Below, piece by piece: positions 25,438-33,187 of a stretch of 64,000 nucleotides of DNA. The notes beneath the pieces are model-generated. The model did not search any database. It was not told where the DNA came from and was given only the letters and a program-made list of their open reading frames with translations. The number at the start of each line of letters is the position of its first letter. The stretch's first letter is position 1. The stretch covers positions 124,001 to 188,000 of the forward strand of contig NZ_PJEO01000014.1 of the NCBI RefSeq assembly GCF_002843175.1. Direction: 5' to 3'. The translations under genes were made by a program, and so were the position numbers. The DNA comes from Confluentibacter flavum (GTDB lineage: Bacteria > Bacteroidota > Bacteroidia > Flavobacteriales > Flavobacteriaceae).

Positions 25438-25474
25438 AAAAAACCTTATAAAACGTTCATTTATAAGGTTTTTT
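25438..25474. terminator. strong intrinsic terminator after qNOR
   Basis: Perfect 15-bp stem AAAAAACCTTATAAA (25438-25452) and TTTATAAGGTTTTTT (25460-25474) with a 7-base loop. The A- and T-runs on both flanks let it work in both directions. Confidence 0.9.
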
Positions 25475-25500
25475 CATTACTGTTCGACAAAAACTCATTA

Positions 25501-25665
25501 AGATCGCTACATACCTTGATTCTATTACGTCCCTATGGGACTTAAGGTATCTGGGGGCACTTTTGTTTCTATCAATATATGATCCCTAAAGGGACTGCCC
25601 ATAGGGCAATATATAGGTAGAAAGTCGATTACATTTTAAGGATATAGTCCCGTAGGGACGTGACA
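25501..25665. repeat. array of short GTCCC/GGGAC hairpins
   Basis: Non-coding part of the 366-bp gap after qNOR. Four mini-hairpins occur: GTCCC-TAT-GGGAC (25529-25541), TCCC-TAAA-GGGA (25583-25594), TGCCC-ATA-GGGCA (25596-25608) and GTCCC-GTA-GGGAC (25647-25659). The arms TTTCTATCAATATAT (25566-25580) and ATATATAGGTAGAAA (25609-25623) enclose the middle two. It resembles a BIME-like composite intergenic element. Confidence 0.6.
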
Positions 25666-25708
25666 AAAATTTGACAAACATCATTGATTTTTTATTATTT
25701 TGATTTGG

Positions 25709-25797
25709 ATTGTATGTTTTAGTTGTTGGATTGTTGAGCTGTTTGTTGTTAAGTTGTTGAGTCGACGGCTAAACAACAAACGACTCAACGACTAAAC
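25709..25797. repeat. word-like palindromic repeat downstream of the rubredoxin gene
   Basis: GTTTGTTGTTAAGTTGTTGAGTCG on the left is answered by AACAACAAACGACTCAACGA on the right. It is the same family as 21221-21286 and abuts the stop codon of the minus-strand gene at 25792. Confidence 0.5.
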
Positions 25798-27228
25798 ACT
25801 TTTTACCAAAATTTTCTTTGCAAAATTACTTTTCGGTGCTTCACAAAGCGAACATTTATAGCTTTCAGGAAGGTCTTTAAATGGGGTATTTGGTTTTATG
25901 TTTTGAGTGATGTCTCCGTAGGTTTCATTATAAATAGTTAAGCAATCCTTACATTGATAGACTTTGAGTTCTACTTTTTCCTTTGAAACTGATTTTAATG
26001 TATTATCATCTTTTTCCGTTCCTAATTGTTCAAAATACAGCTTACTTAGTTCCATTAATAATTTAGGCAATTCCTCTTTATCAACATCCTGTACATGCAT
26101 CACATAATCTCGTGTATTGGGATCAAAATTTTTAGCATACAGTAAATTATAAGTTGCACGAATATTAAAATCTTCCAACTCTTTTGGAATGGTATTTTTC
26201 TTAATAACTATAGACGTGAAATAATTTGATTTTTTTGCATAATCGCTAATGCCAAATGTTAATCCGTAGGTACTTATATCGTTTTTATCGAAACTATTAA
26301 CTAAATATTTTTTCAGATTAATGGCTTCTTTGTTGTTTACTGGTAAATGCCAATTAAGTTCAAGCATGGAATGGCGTACATTAATACCATATCTCCCTAA
26401 AAATTTTTCCCATTGAAGTTTGGCATTTATAGGGATTCCTTTGACGATAAACGATTTCCAAGGCGTGATGGATATTTTACCAATTTTACATTCATCGCAA
26501 AGTTCACACATGGCTTTTAAGAATGAAATATCGTATTTGTTGTTTCTCCAATAGAGTCCTAACCAATATTTATCCATACCAATTCTATTCATCCCTTCAT
26601 AATAAGGAAACGGATAAAAAGGGACATCCAAAGGTTTATCAACCGTACGATTATTGGTATCAATAGCGTCACTTACCAATTCAAAAACCGTATCAATGTC
26701 TTCTGGTTCTTCCTGTAAAATATTCTCTATAGCGGTTTCTATTTTATCCAAATCCCAACTATAAATAAGCGCTGGATACATGTCTGTTTTATCCCATTCG
26801 GGCAATCTTACATATAAATACCAATAATCTTCATGCTCTGAAGCGATGAAGTTTAAATGACCAGTAAATAAGGGAACCAATCGTTGTTTCGGGTCGGTTA
26901 TATTAACTTTTAATTTTAGTTTGGACCGAAATTGTTCTAAGATATACAAATACCGATCACTAGTAAGCCAAGCGGTACTTGGAAAGATGTCTGAACACAC
27001 ATAAGACGATACAATATTTTGAATGGGATCATGATCTTTACCAACGATTTGAAGTTTATCAAAAACCCCCAATTGTTCCTTTTCAGTCTCTTTTGGAAGC
27101 AAAATATCTTGTCTAGAACCAAATGAAATCGTTTTTAACCCTAAACTTTCAACACATTCGCAAATGTATTTTAGTTCGCCCGGCGATAACACACCTCCTT
27201 TAATTATTAATCTGTTTAACCGACCCAT
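25792..27228 (-). CDS. nitrite/sulfite-reductase-like protein with C-terminal rubredoxin domain
   Basis: 478 residues. The first 400 hold two ferredoxin-like half-domains of the NIR/SIR type (LIIKGGVLSPGEL near residue 6; KIGKISITPWKSFIVKGI near residue 265), but the C-x5-C...C-x3-C siroheme/4Fe-4S motif is missing. The C-terminus is a rubredoxin (YQCKDCLTIYN and YKCSLCEAPKSNF, about 425-470). It overlaps the nasA stop by one base (TAATG), implying coupled translation and a 1:1 partnership. It is probably an electron carrier or docking subunit for the nitrate reductase. It is unlikely to reduce nitrite itself, and NirB is encoded elsewhere. Confidence 0.8.
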   Translation of the reverse strand: MGRLNRLIIKGGVLSPGELKYICECVESLGLKTISFGSRQDILLPKETEKEQLGVFDKLQIVGKDHDPIQNIVSSYVCSDIFPSTAWLTSDRYLYILEQFRSKLKLKVNITDPKQRLVPLFTGHLNFIASEHEDYWYLYVRLPEWDKTDMYPALIYSWDLDKIETAIENILQEEPEDIDTVFELVSDAIDTNNRTVDKPLDVPFYPFPYYEGMNRIGMDKYWLGLYWRNNKYDISFLKAMCELCDECKIGKISITPWKSFIVKGIPINAKLQWEKFLGRYGINVRHSMLELNWHLPVNNKEAINLKKYLVNSFDKNDISTYGLTFGISDYAKKSNYFTSIVIKKNTIPKELEDFNIRATYNLLYAKNFDPNTRDYVMHVQDVDKEELPKLLMELSKLYFEQLGTEKDDNTLKSVSKEKVELKVYQCKDCLTIYNETYGDITQNIKPNTPFKDLPESYKCSLCEAPKSNFAKKILVKSV

Positions 27229-30200
27229 TATAAAAGTACTTTTGTGTTCGTTAATATCTCCCTTACCTCGGTTTTACAACTTCCACAGCCTAAACCTGCA
27301 CCCGTTTTGTTACAAAGTTCAGCAAAATTAGTGCACCCTGCTTCAATAGCTTCCTTAATATTACCTTCGCCAACCTGACTGCATGAGCATACCAATTTTC
27401 CAAGTATGGGTTTTGTATCTGAAGAACCTCTTAACAAGGTATCCCTTTTATCTGCCATTTCAATTTTGCTTTCAATCATGGTCTTGAATTCGGCAAACTC
27501 ATTTTTATCACCCATTAAAACTGCCCCTACCAGCAAATCGTCTTTAACAATGCATTTTTTATAATAGCGTTTTGAAATGTCCGTGAATATAATTTCTTGA
27601 TAACTATCATCATTTTCGGGTACTTCAATATCGCCAATACTGCATAGATTAAGGTCGTTAAACTTTAGAATATTCAATAGTACCGAACCGCTGTAAGAAC
27701 TACTTATGTCTCCTGCTATAAAATTAGCCAATATGGCTGCTTGTTCTTCGGCCGCCGATGTAATGCCGAATAATTGATTGTTATATTCTGCTATTTCACC
27801 AATAGCAAAAATATCTGGATTTGATGTTTGCAGGTGCTGATTTACCCTAACACCGCGTCCACAAACAAGACCATTCTCTTTAGCTACTTCAATATTTGGT
27901 TGCGTTCCAATGGCATACACAATAGCATGCGAGGTAATCAACTTTCCACTTTTTAAACTGATATTAAGTTGCCCAGTCTCATCATCTTCAAACACGGTAC
28001 TGACTTCGTTATCAAAATAAATTTGGATACCTCGCTCTTGAACATCTAAAGCCAATAATTTACTGGATACTTTATCCAATTGACGTTCCATGAGCCTGGA
28101 AGAACGCTGTATAATCGTTATCTGTATATTTTTATGTTTTAAAGCAGCCGCTAACTCTAGCCCCAATAAACCACCACCAACAATGGTAACATGTTGACTT
28201 TCTGGTGGTAACTGTGTTTGTTCTAAATAGGCTTTAAATCTATCCGCATCATTTTTATTTCGCATGGTAAACCTGCCTGGTAAATCTATTTGAACATCCT
28301 TTGGAATAAATGCACGACTTCCTGTTGCCAAAATGAGCTTATCGAATGTATGCACATCGCCGTTGCTATCTATGACTTTTTTATTTTCTTGATCTATTTT
28401 GGTTATAAATGTTTCTGGATACGCTTTTATATTAAGCTTATTCAATTCCACTTTTTTAATCTTTAAAAGTTGTTCCCAAGTCAGTTCTTCTGTAACATAT
28501 TCTGGAAGCAGCACCCTATTATAAAATAAGTTAGGCTCCTTAGAAAACACAAGGATTTCATCTTTTTCGTTGTTTTCCCTATAATTCTGGATAAACCTAA
28601 AAGCGGCAGCTCCAGCACCGACAACAATTATTTTTTCTAAAGGTTTTTTGTATTTGGAAACCGAAACGGTTGTGAACTTAAAATCGGGTTCTTTAGAAAA
28701 GGGATCTACAACGGTATTGGTTAAATTATTTACTCGATTCAGGTCGTTTTCGAGTTGCTTGCCCCAATGCATGGGTAAAAACACGACTCCTTTTCTTATG
28801 GAATCTGTTACTTTTGCTCGTACTCTAACAACACCATTTTTACTCTTAATTTCGGTAATATCACCATCTTTAATTTTATTTATAAAGGCATCAACAGGAT
28901 TGATTTCTAAAACAGGTATGGGGTAATGGGTTTTTAACCGAGACACTTTGCCCGTTTTGGTCATGGTATGCCATTGGTCGCGAATACGTCCATTCGTTAA
29001 TATAAGCGGAAACGCCTCATCTGGCATGACGGATGTATTTACAATACTTTGGGGTACGTTGAAAATGGCTTTTTTTGATGGCGTATAGAATTTTTTATCT
29101 TCAAAAAGTCTTGGAGTTCCTTGATGCCTGTATTCTGGAACTGGCCATTGAAAGGTGCCTTCATTTTTTAGTCTGTCATAATTTAAAAATGAAATATCCA
29201 TATTGGTTCCTTTGGTCATGGAACAATATTCGTTGTAAACTTCTTCGGCACTGTTAAAATTAAATCCCCTAAAACCCATACGTTGTGCAAAATCGCAAAG
29301 TATTTCAACATCTGGCCTTGCTTCTCCAGGTGGCTCCATTTCTTTGGGCAAATAAGAAATACGCCTTTCAGAGTTTGTCATGGTGCCTTCCTTTTCTAAC
29401 CATCCAGCAGCAGGCAATACCAAATCGGCAAAAGCCACTGTATCGGACTTATGCGATATTTCCTGAACCACCACGAATTTGGCATTCGCCATGGCCTTTT
29501 CTATTTTATTGATATTTGGTAGGCTGACTAAGGGATTAGTACACATAATCCAGACTGCTTTTAATGTACCACTTTCAAGTGCATCGAACATTTCTGTAGC
29601 CGTTAAGCCTGGTTTAGGTGAAATTTTATCAACGCCCCAAAACTGTGCGACTTCCCTACGATGTTCTTCGTTAGCTAAATCTTTATGTACCGCCAATAAA
29701 TTAGCCATACCTCCTACTTCGCGACCGCCCATGGCGTTTGGTTGACCCGTAAGTGAAAATGGACCAGAACCCGGTTTACCTACTTGGCCTGTAATAAGCG
29801 ATAAATTTATAAGGGAAACGTTTTTATCGGTTCCAATGGCACTTTGGTTAAGTCCCATAGCCCACATACTAATAAAGCCTTTTGAAAGTCCGATGATATC
29901 GGCAGCTTTTCTAATATCTTTTTCAGGAACGCCACATAATCTTGCTGCATCTTTAACTGATGTTGAAAAAATTAAATCCTTATACTCTTTAAAACCTTCG
30001 GTATGGTTCTTTATAAAATGGTCATCAATCAAACCACGTTCAAACAAACGTCTTCCAATGGCATTATAAAGAATCACATCGGTTCCAGGAATGAGTTGCA
30101 GGTGTAAATCGGCAAAACTTGCAGAATCCGTTTTACGCGGATCTATAACGATAATTTGTACATGCGGATTTTTTTCCTTGTGCTTTTCTATTCTTCTAAA

Positions 30201-30749
30201 AATGATGGGATGGCACCAAGCAGGGTTAGCTCCTGTGATTAGAAAACAATCGGCCAATTCTATATCTTCATAAGAAACAGGCACAATATCTTCCCCAAAC
30301 GCTTTTTTATAACCAACCACGGCCGAACTCATACATAACCTAGAATTTGTATCTATATTATTGGTCCCTAAAAATCCCTTGGTAAGCTTATTGGCAATGT
30401 AATATTCTTCGGTTAAACTTTGTCCAGACACATAAAATGCAACACTATCTGGCCCATATTTTTTTATTAAGGATTTAAAAACACCACTCGCCCTATCCAA
30501 TGCATCGTCCCAACTGACGCGTTCACGTGGATGTGACCTGCTCCATCTCATTTCTGGGTACAAAATTCTATCAGAGGTATCATTAACAACATAGTGCAGG
30601 TTCATTCCTTTAGAACAAAGCATTCCTTGACTTACAGGGTGATTGGGGTCAGCTTCAACCAAAACCTTATTATCTATATCTTTTTTTATGATAATACCAC
30701 AGCCTACACCACAATATGAACACGTTGTTTTAGCTTCATTCTTTATCAT
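27228..30749 (-). CDS. nasA: assimilatory nitrate reductase, catalytic-reductase fusion (NasA-NasB-like)
   Basis: 1173 residues in three parts. Residues 1-670 are a molybdopterin (bis-MGD) oxidoreductase with an N-terminal 4Fe-4S site Cys10-x2-Cys13-x3-Cys17...Cys45 and Moco ligand region TNSRLCMSSAVVGYKKAFG. Residues about 690-1080 are an FAD/NAD(P)H oxidoreductase (IIVVGAGAAAFRF and HVTIVGGGLLGLELAAALKH). The last 60 are a BFD-type 2Fe-2S domain (CSCSQVG and GCGSCKTEV). The protein would take electrons from NAD(P)H and reduce nitrate to nitrite in the cytoplasm without a separate NasB. It heads an operon with the rubredoxin gene. Confidence 0.93.
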   Translation of the reverse strand: MIKNEAKTTCSYCGVGCGIIIKKDIDNKVLVEADPNHPVSQGMLCSKGMNLHYVVNDTSDRILYPEMRWSRSHPRERVSWDDALDRASGVFKSLIKKYGPDSVAFYVSGQSLTEEYYIANKLTKGFLGTNNIDTNSRLCMSSAVVGYKKAFGEDIVPVSYEDIELADCFLITGANPAWCHPIIFRRIEKHKEKNPHVQIIVIDPRKTDSASFADLHLQLIPGTDVILYNAIGRRLFERGLIDDHFIKNHTEGFKEYKDLIFSTSVKDAARLCGVPEKDIRKAADIIGLSKGFISMWAMGLNQSAIGTDKNVSLINLSLITGQVGKPGSGPFSLTGQPNAMGGREVGGMANLLAVHKDLANEEHRREVAQFWGVDKISPKPGLTATEMFDALESGTLKAVWIMCTNPLVSLPNINKIEKAMANAKFVVVQEISHKSDTVAFADLVLPAAGWLEKEGTMTNSERRISYLPKEMEPPGEARPDVEILCDFAQRMGFRGFNFNSAEEVYNEYCSMTKGTNMDISFLNYDRLKNEGTFQWPVPEYRHQGTPRLFEDKKFYTPSKKAIFNVPQSIVNTSVMPDEAFPLILTNGRIRDQWHTMTKTGKVSRLKTHYPIPVLEINPVDAFINKIKDGDITEIKSKNGVVRVRAKVTDSIRKGVVFLPMHWGKQLENDLNRVNNLTNTVVDPFSKEPDFKFTTVSVSKYKKPLEKIIVVGAGAAAFRFIQNYRENNEKDEILVFSKEPNLFYNRVLLPEYVTEELTWEQLLKIKKVELNKLNIKAYPETFITKIDQENKKVIDSNGDVHTFDKLILATGSRAFIPKDVQIDLPGRFTMRNKNDADRFKAYLEQTQLPPESQHVTIVGGGLLGLELAAALKHKNIQITIIQRSSRLMERQLDKVSSKLLALDVQERGIQIYFDNEVSTVFEDDETGQLNISLKSGKLITSHAIVYAIGTQPNIEVAKENGLVCGRGVRVNQHLQTSNPDIFAIGEIAEYNNQLFGITSAAEEQAAILANFIAGDISSSYSGSVLLNILKFNDLNLCSIGDIEVPENDDSYQEIIFTDISKRYYKKCIVKDDLLVGAVLMGDKNEFAEFKTMIESKIEMADKRDTLLRGSSDTKPILGKLVCSCSQVGEGNIKEAIEAGCTNFAELCNKTGAGLGCGSCKTEVREILTNTKVLL

Positions 30750-30796
30750 TACACCACTGGATTTTACACTAATTAAGAGATTAAATTAACGCTATA

Positions 30797-30830
30797 CAAA
30801 AATAACCTACATTATTCTGAATACTTCAAA
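30797..30830 (-). promoter_or_regulatory. probable promoter of the nasA operon
   Basis: On the minus strand TTTG (30830-30827) and TATTTTTG (30804-30797) match the -33/-7 boxes with a 22-bp spacer, about 48 bp before the nasA ATG. No TAAGTA/TACTTA dyad is seen here, so nasA may also rely on the upstream MFS promoter. Confidence 0.45.
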
Positions 30831-30863
30831 AACAAACAAAAAAAACTTGTAATTTGATTATTA

Positions 30864-32297
30864 TTAGGACTCATTTTCGATTTTTATTGGGATGAGTTTT
30901 TCTAAGGATATATCGGCACTTTCAGCAGACACCTCTTCTTCTTTCATGGAAAAACGAATGGCTAAAGCTAAAATGGCGGTAATGACTACCAAGCATCCAA
31001 TTAAAAAATAACCACTTGAAACCGCTGCAGATGATGCTGAAGCTTGTGCTGCGCTTACGGCATCTGCAGCTAACCCTTCACTGGAAGCAATAGCCTCTTT
31101 TTCCGCAATGGCCGATTTATATTTAAGTAATAGGGCCGCTAAAAAAGCTCCAACATTACCGCCAGCCCCGACAATTCCAGAAACTGATCCTACGGCCTTT
31201 TTATTAATGAATGGCACGACCGAAAATGTGGCGCCTTCTGCCATTTGAACTGATAAACTAAATAAAATTAAGAATAAAATCCCTAACACCATACTTGTAA
31301 TTCCAGAAAACGTGATCAACATAATCCCTTGAACGGCGAGTATACAAGATAAAAATAACACTCTACCACGCAAGCCTTTTAGCTTACCAAATTTATCTCC
31401 AAAATGTCCTCCTAAAGTTCTTGCAAAAATATTCATCAAGGCAAACGATAGCACGATGTTACCCGCCGTAATACGCTCCAATTGAAATGTATTTTGAAGA
31501 TAATCATCCATAGTTCCATACACTGTAAGTTCAATTCCAAAACAAGCAGCGTATACCAAAAACAGAATCCAAATTCTATAATCTTTTATCACTTTCATAA
31601 ATCGTATTTGGTCTTTTTTAGTGGTTATCATAGTCCCAGACGCTCTTAATTCCTTAAAATTTCCTTCTGGTGTATCTTGGGTAAAAAAGAAGTAAACTAT
31701 CCCCATTAAAAAACAAATAAGACCTGCAATAATCATGGAATACCTCCAAGCTTCCGCTTCGGCAACACCAAAGCCAATAACCATGGCCGCTATTAAGGGC
31801 ATGCCTAAGCGGTTGGCACCTCCTCCTAAATTTCCCCATCCAGCCGAGGTTGCATTGGCAGTCCCGACAATATTAGGTGCAAACATTAACGATGTATGTA
31901 CTTGGGTTATAACAAAAGATGCCCCAATAAAGCCTATAAAAAGTCTACAAACCAAAAACTGGAAAGGTGTTTGTGACAAACCACATAAAACCACAGGAAT
32001 GGCGCCTAAAACTAAAAGCCACGTATAACACAACCTTGGTCCGTATTTATCACATAATTTACCAACTAATAATCTAGCGAATACAGTGCCTGCGACACCA
32101 AAAATAACAGAATTCCATTTTTGATCTGGCGTTAACCCCAAATCTTTAACCACATCTGGCATAAATGGCACAATACCAAACCATGCAAAAAAGCACATGA
32201 AGAATGATATAGAGGTAATCCAGAATGTTTGTGTTGGGATACTTTTAAAATTAAAAAGCTCTAATTTAGTTGCTTTTGCGGATTTAGAATTTTTCAT
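30864..32297 (-). CDS. NarK/NasA-type nitrate/nitrite MFS transporter
   Basis: 477 residues, 12 predicted spans. The nitrate signature regions are AGWGNLGGGANRLGMPLIAAM (span 5) and GAGGNVGAFLAALL (span 11), both Gly-rich NS motifs of the nitrate/nitrite porter family. An Ala/Ser-rich, partly hydrophilic insert lies before the last span. It lies upstream of nasA in the same direction (114-bp gap), so import and reduction are likely co-regulated. Its promoter bears the shared dyad at 32324-32339. It would act beside the ABC system at 5.6-9.9 kb. Confidence 0.93.
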   Translation of the reverse strand: MKNSKSAKATKLELFNFKSIPTQTFWITSISFFMCFFAWFGIVPFMPDVVKDLGLTPDQKWNSVIFGVAGTVFARLLVGKLCDKYGPRLCYTWLLVLGAIPVVLCGLSQTPFQFLVCRLFIGFIGASFVITQVHTSLMFAPNIVGTANATSAGWGNLGGGANRLGMPLIAAMVIGFGVAEAEAWRYSMIIAGLICFLMGIVYFFFTQDTPEGNFKELRASGTMITTKKDQIRFMKVIKDYRIWILFLVYAACFGIELTVYGTMDDYLQNTFQLERITAGNIVLSFALMNIFARTLGGHFGDKFGKLKGLRGRVLFLSCILAVQGIMLITFSGITSMVLGILFLILFSLSVQMAEGATFSVVPFINKKAVGSVSGIVGAGGNVGAFLAALLLKYKSAIAEKEAIASSEGLAADAVSAAQASASSAAVSSGYFLIGCLVVITAILALAIRFSMKEEEVSAESADISLEKLIPIKIENES

Positions 32298-32323
32298 GTC
32301 AAATTGTTTTATACTTACAAAAG

Positions 32324-32339
32324 TAAGTATAATTACTTA
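32324..32339. promoter_or_regulatory. candidate FNR-type operator upstream of the MFS nitrate transporter
   Basis: TAAGTATAATTACTTA. On the minus strand it runs directly into the -7 match TACTTTTG (32325-32318), sharing two bases. A second perfect dyad, ATACTTAC-AAAA-GTAAGTAT (32311-32330), overlaps it, so two dimers could compete. Confidence 0.7.
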
Positions 32340-32351
32340 ATTTTAGACATC

Positions 32352-32367
32352 AAAAATACGTATTTTT
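32352..32367. promoter_or_regulatory. palindrome AAAAATACGTATTTTT upstream of the MFS operator
   Basis: Perfect 16-bp palindrome 12 bp upstream of the FNR-type dyad in the direction of MFS transcription. TACGTA cores also occur at 38714-38719 near nirB, at 15079-15084 and at 33189-33194, so it could be a variant or accessory site. Confidence 0.4.
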
Positions 32368-32475
32368 TAATAAATGTTGGATTATCAATAATAAAATACG
32401 TTTCTGAGAATATTACAATATTATGAGAGTAATTGTTGATTTTTTTACATTATAATGAAGATTTAGCGAGCTGAA

Positions 32476-33141
32476 CTATACAAGTTGAAATTCATTGGCT
32501 TTATGATTTAGTTCCATAATATTTTTTACATCCAATTTCTTCATTAAATTGAAACGGTGTACCTCTGCCGTACGTCTGCTGATATTTAGTTCTTCAGCAA
32601 TATCTTTATTATTTTTTAACTGAAGCACCAAATTCAAAATTTGCTTTTCCCTTTTGGTAAGATTAAATGGATCTTCAACAACTTCTTTTTTTGGCGTATT
32701 TTTTATACCGCCATTAACAAAATTATTCATGATGATTGAAGACACATCACCTGTGAAATATTTGCCACCAGCGGCTACCGTATGCAATGCCTTTAAGAAC
32801 TCATCCTTACTGGCGCCTTTTAATAAATACCCATCCGCCCCAGCTTGAATGGCCTGAATGACATATTCTTCGGAATCATGCATGGAAAGCACAAGTGTCC
32901 TTACATCCTTGTACTTGTTATTGCTATTAATAATTCTAACCACCTCAATACCATTAAGTTCTGGCATTCTTATATCTACAATCAGTATGTGTGGTTTGTT
33001 TTTAGTAATAACTTCTATGGCTTCTTTTCCGTTGGAAGCCTCGTCAATAACTTTAATGCCTTGCTGATCCTCTAAAAGTGCTTTTATGCCATCTCTAACA
33101 AGAACATGGTCATCTGCTAAAACGACATTGATAATATCCAT
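32476..33141 (-). CDS. NarL/FixJ-type response regulator
   Basis: 221 residues. The receiver domain at 1-125 has the acidic pair near residue 10 (LADDH), phospho-acceptor Asp in ILIVDIRMPELNG and the conserved Lys in GYLLKGAS. The C-terminal LuxR/GerE helix-turn-helix covers about 155-215 (LTKREKQILNLVLQLKNNKDIAEELNISRRTAEVHR). It is encoded 46 bp after the PilJ-type sensor kinase, its probable partner, and beside the nitrate and nitrite genes. A NarX-NarL-like nitrate/nitrite signalling role is inferred. A shared dyad lies in its promoter. Confidence 0.92.
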   Translation of the reverse strand: MDIINVVLADDHVLVRDGIKALLEDQQGIKVIDEASNGKEAIEVITKNKPHILIVDIRMPELNGIEVVRIINSNNKYKDVRTLVLSMHDSEEYVIQAIQAGADGYLLKGASKDEFLKALHTVAAGGKYFTGDVSSIIMNNFVNGGIKNTPKKEVVEDPFNLTKREKQILNLVLQLKNNKDIAEELNISRRTAEVHRFNLMKKLDVKNIMELNHKANEFQLV

Positions 33142-33187
33142 TTTTTTAACTTTTTATAAAAATAATTATAGCAAATTTAGTGAAAAT

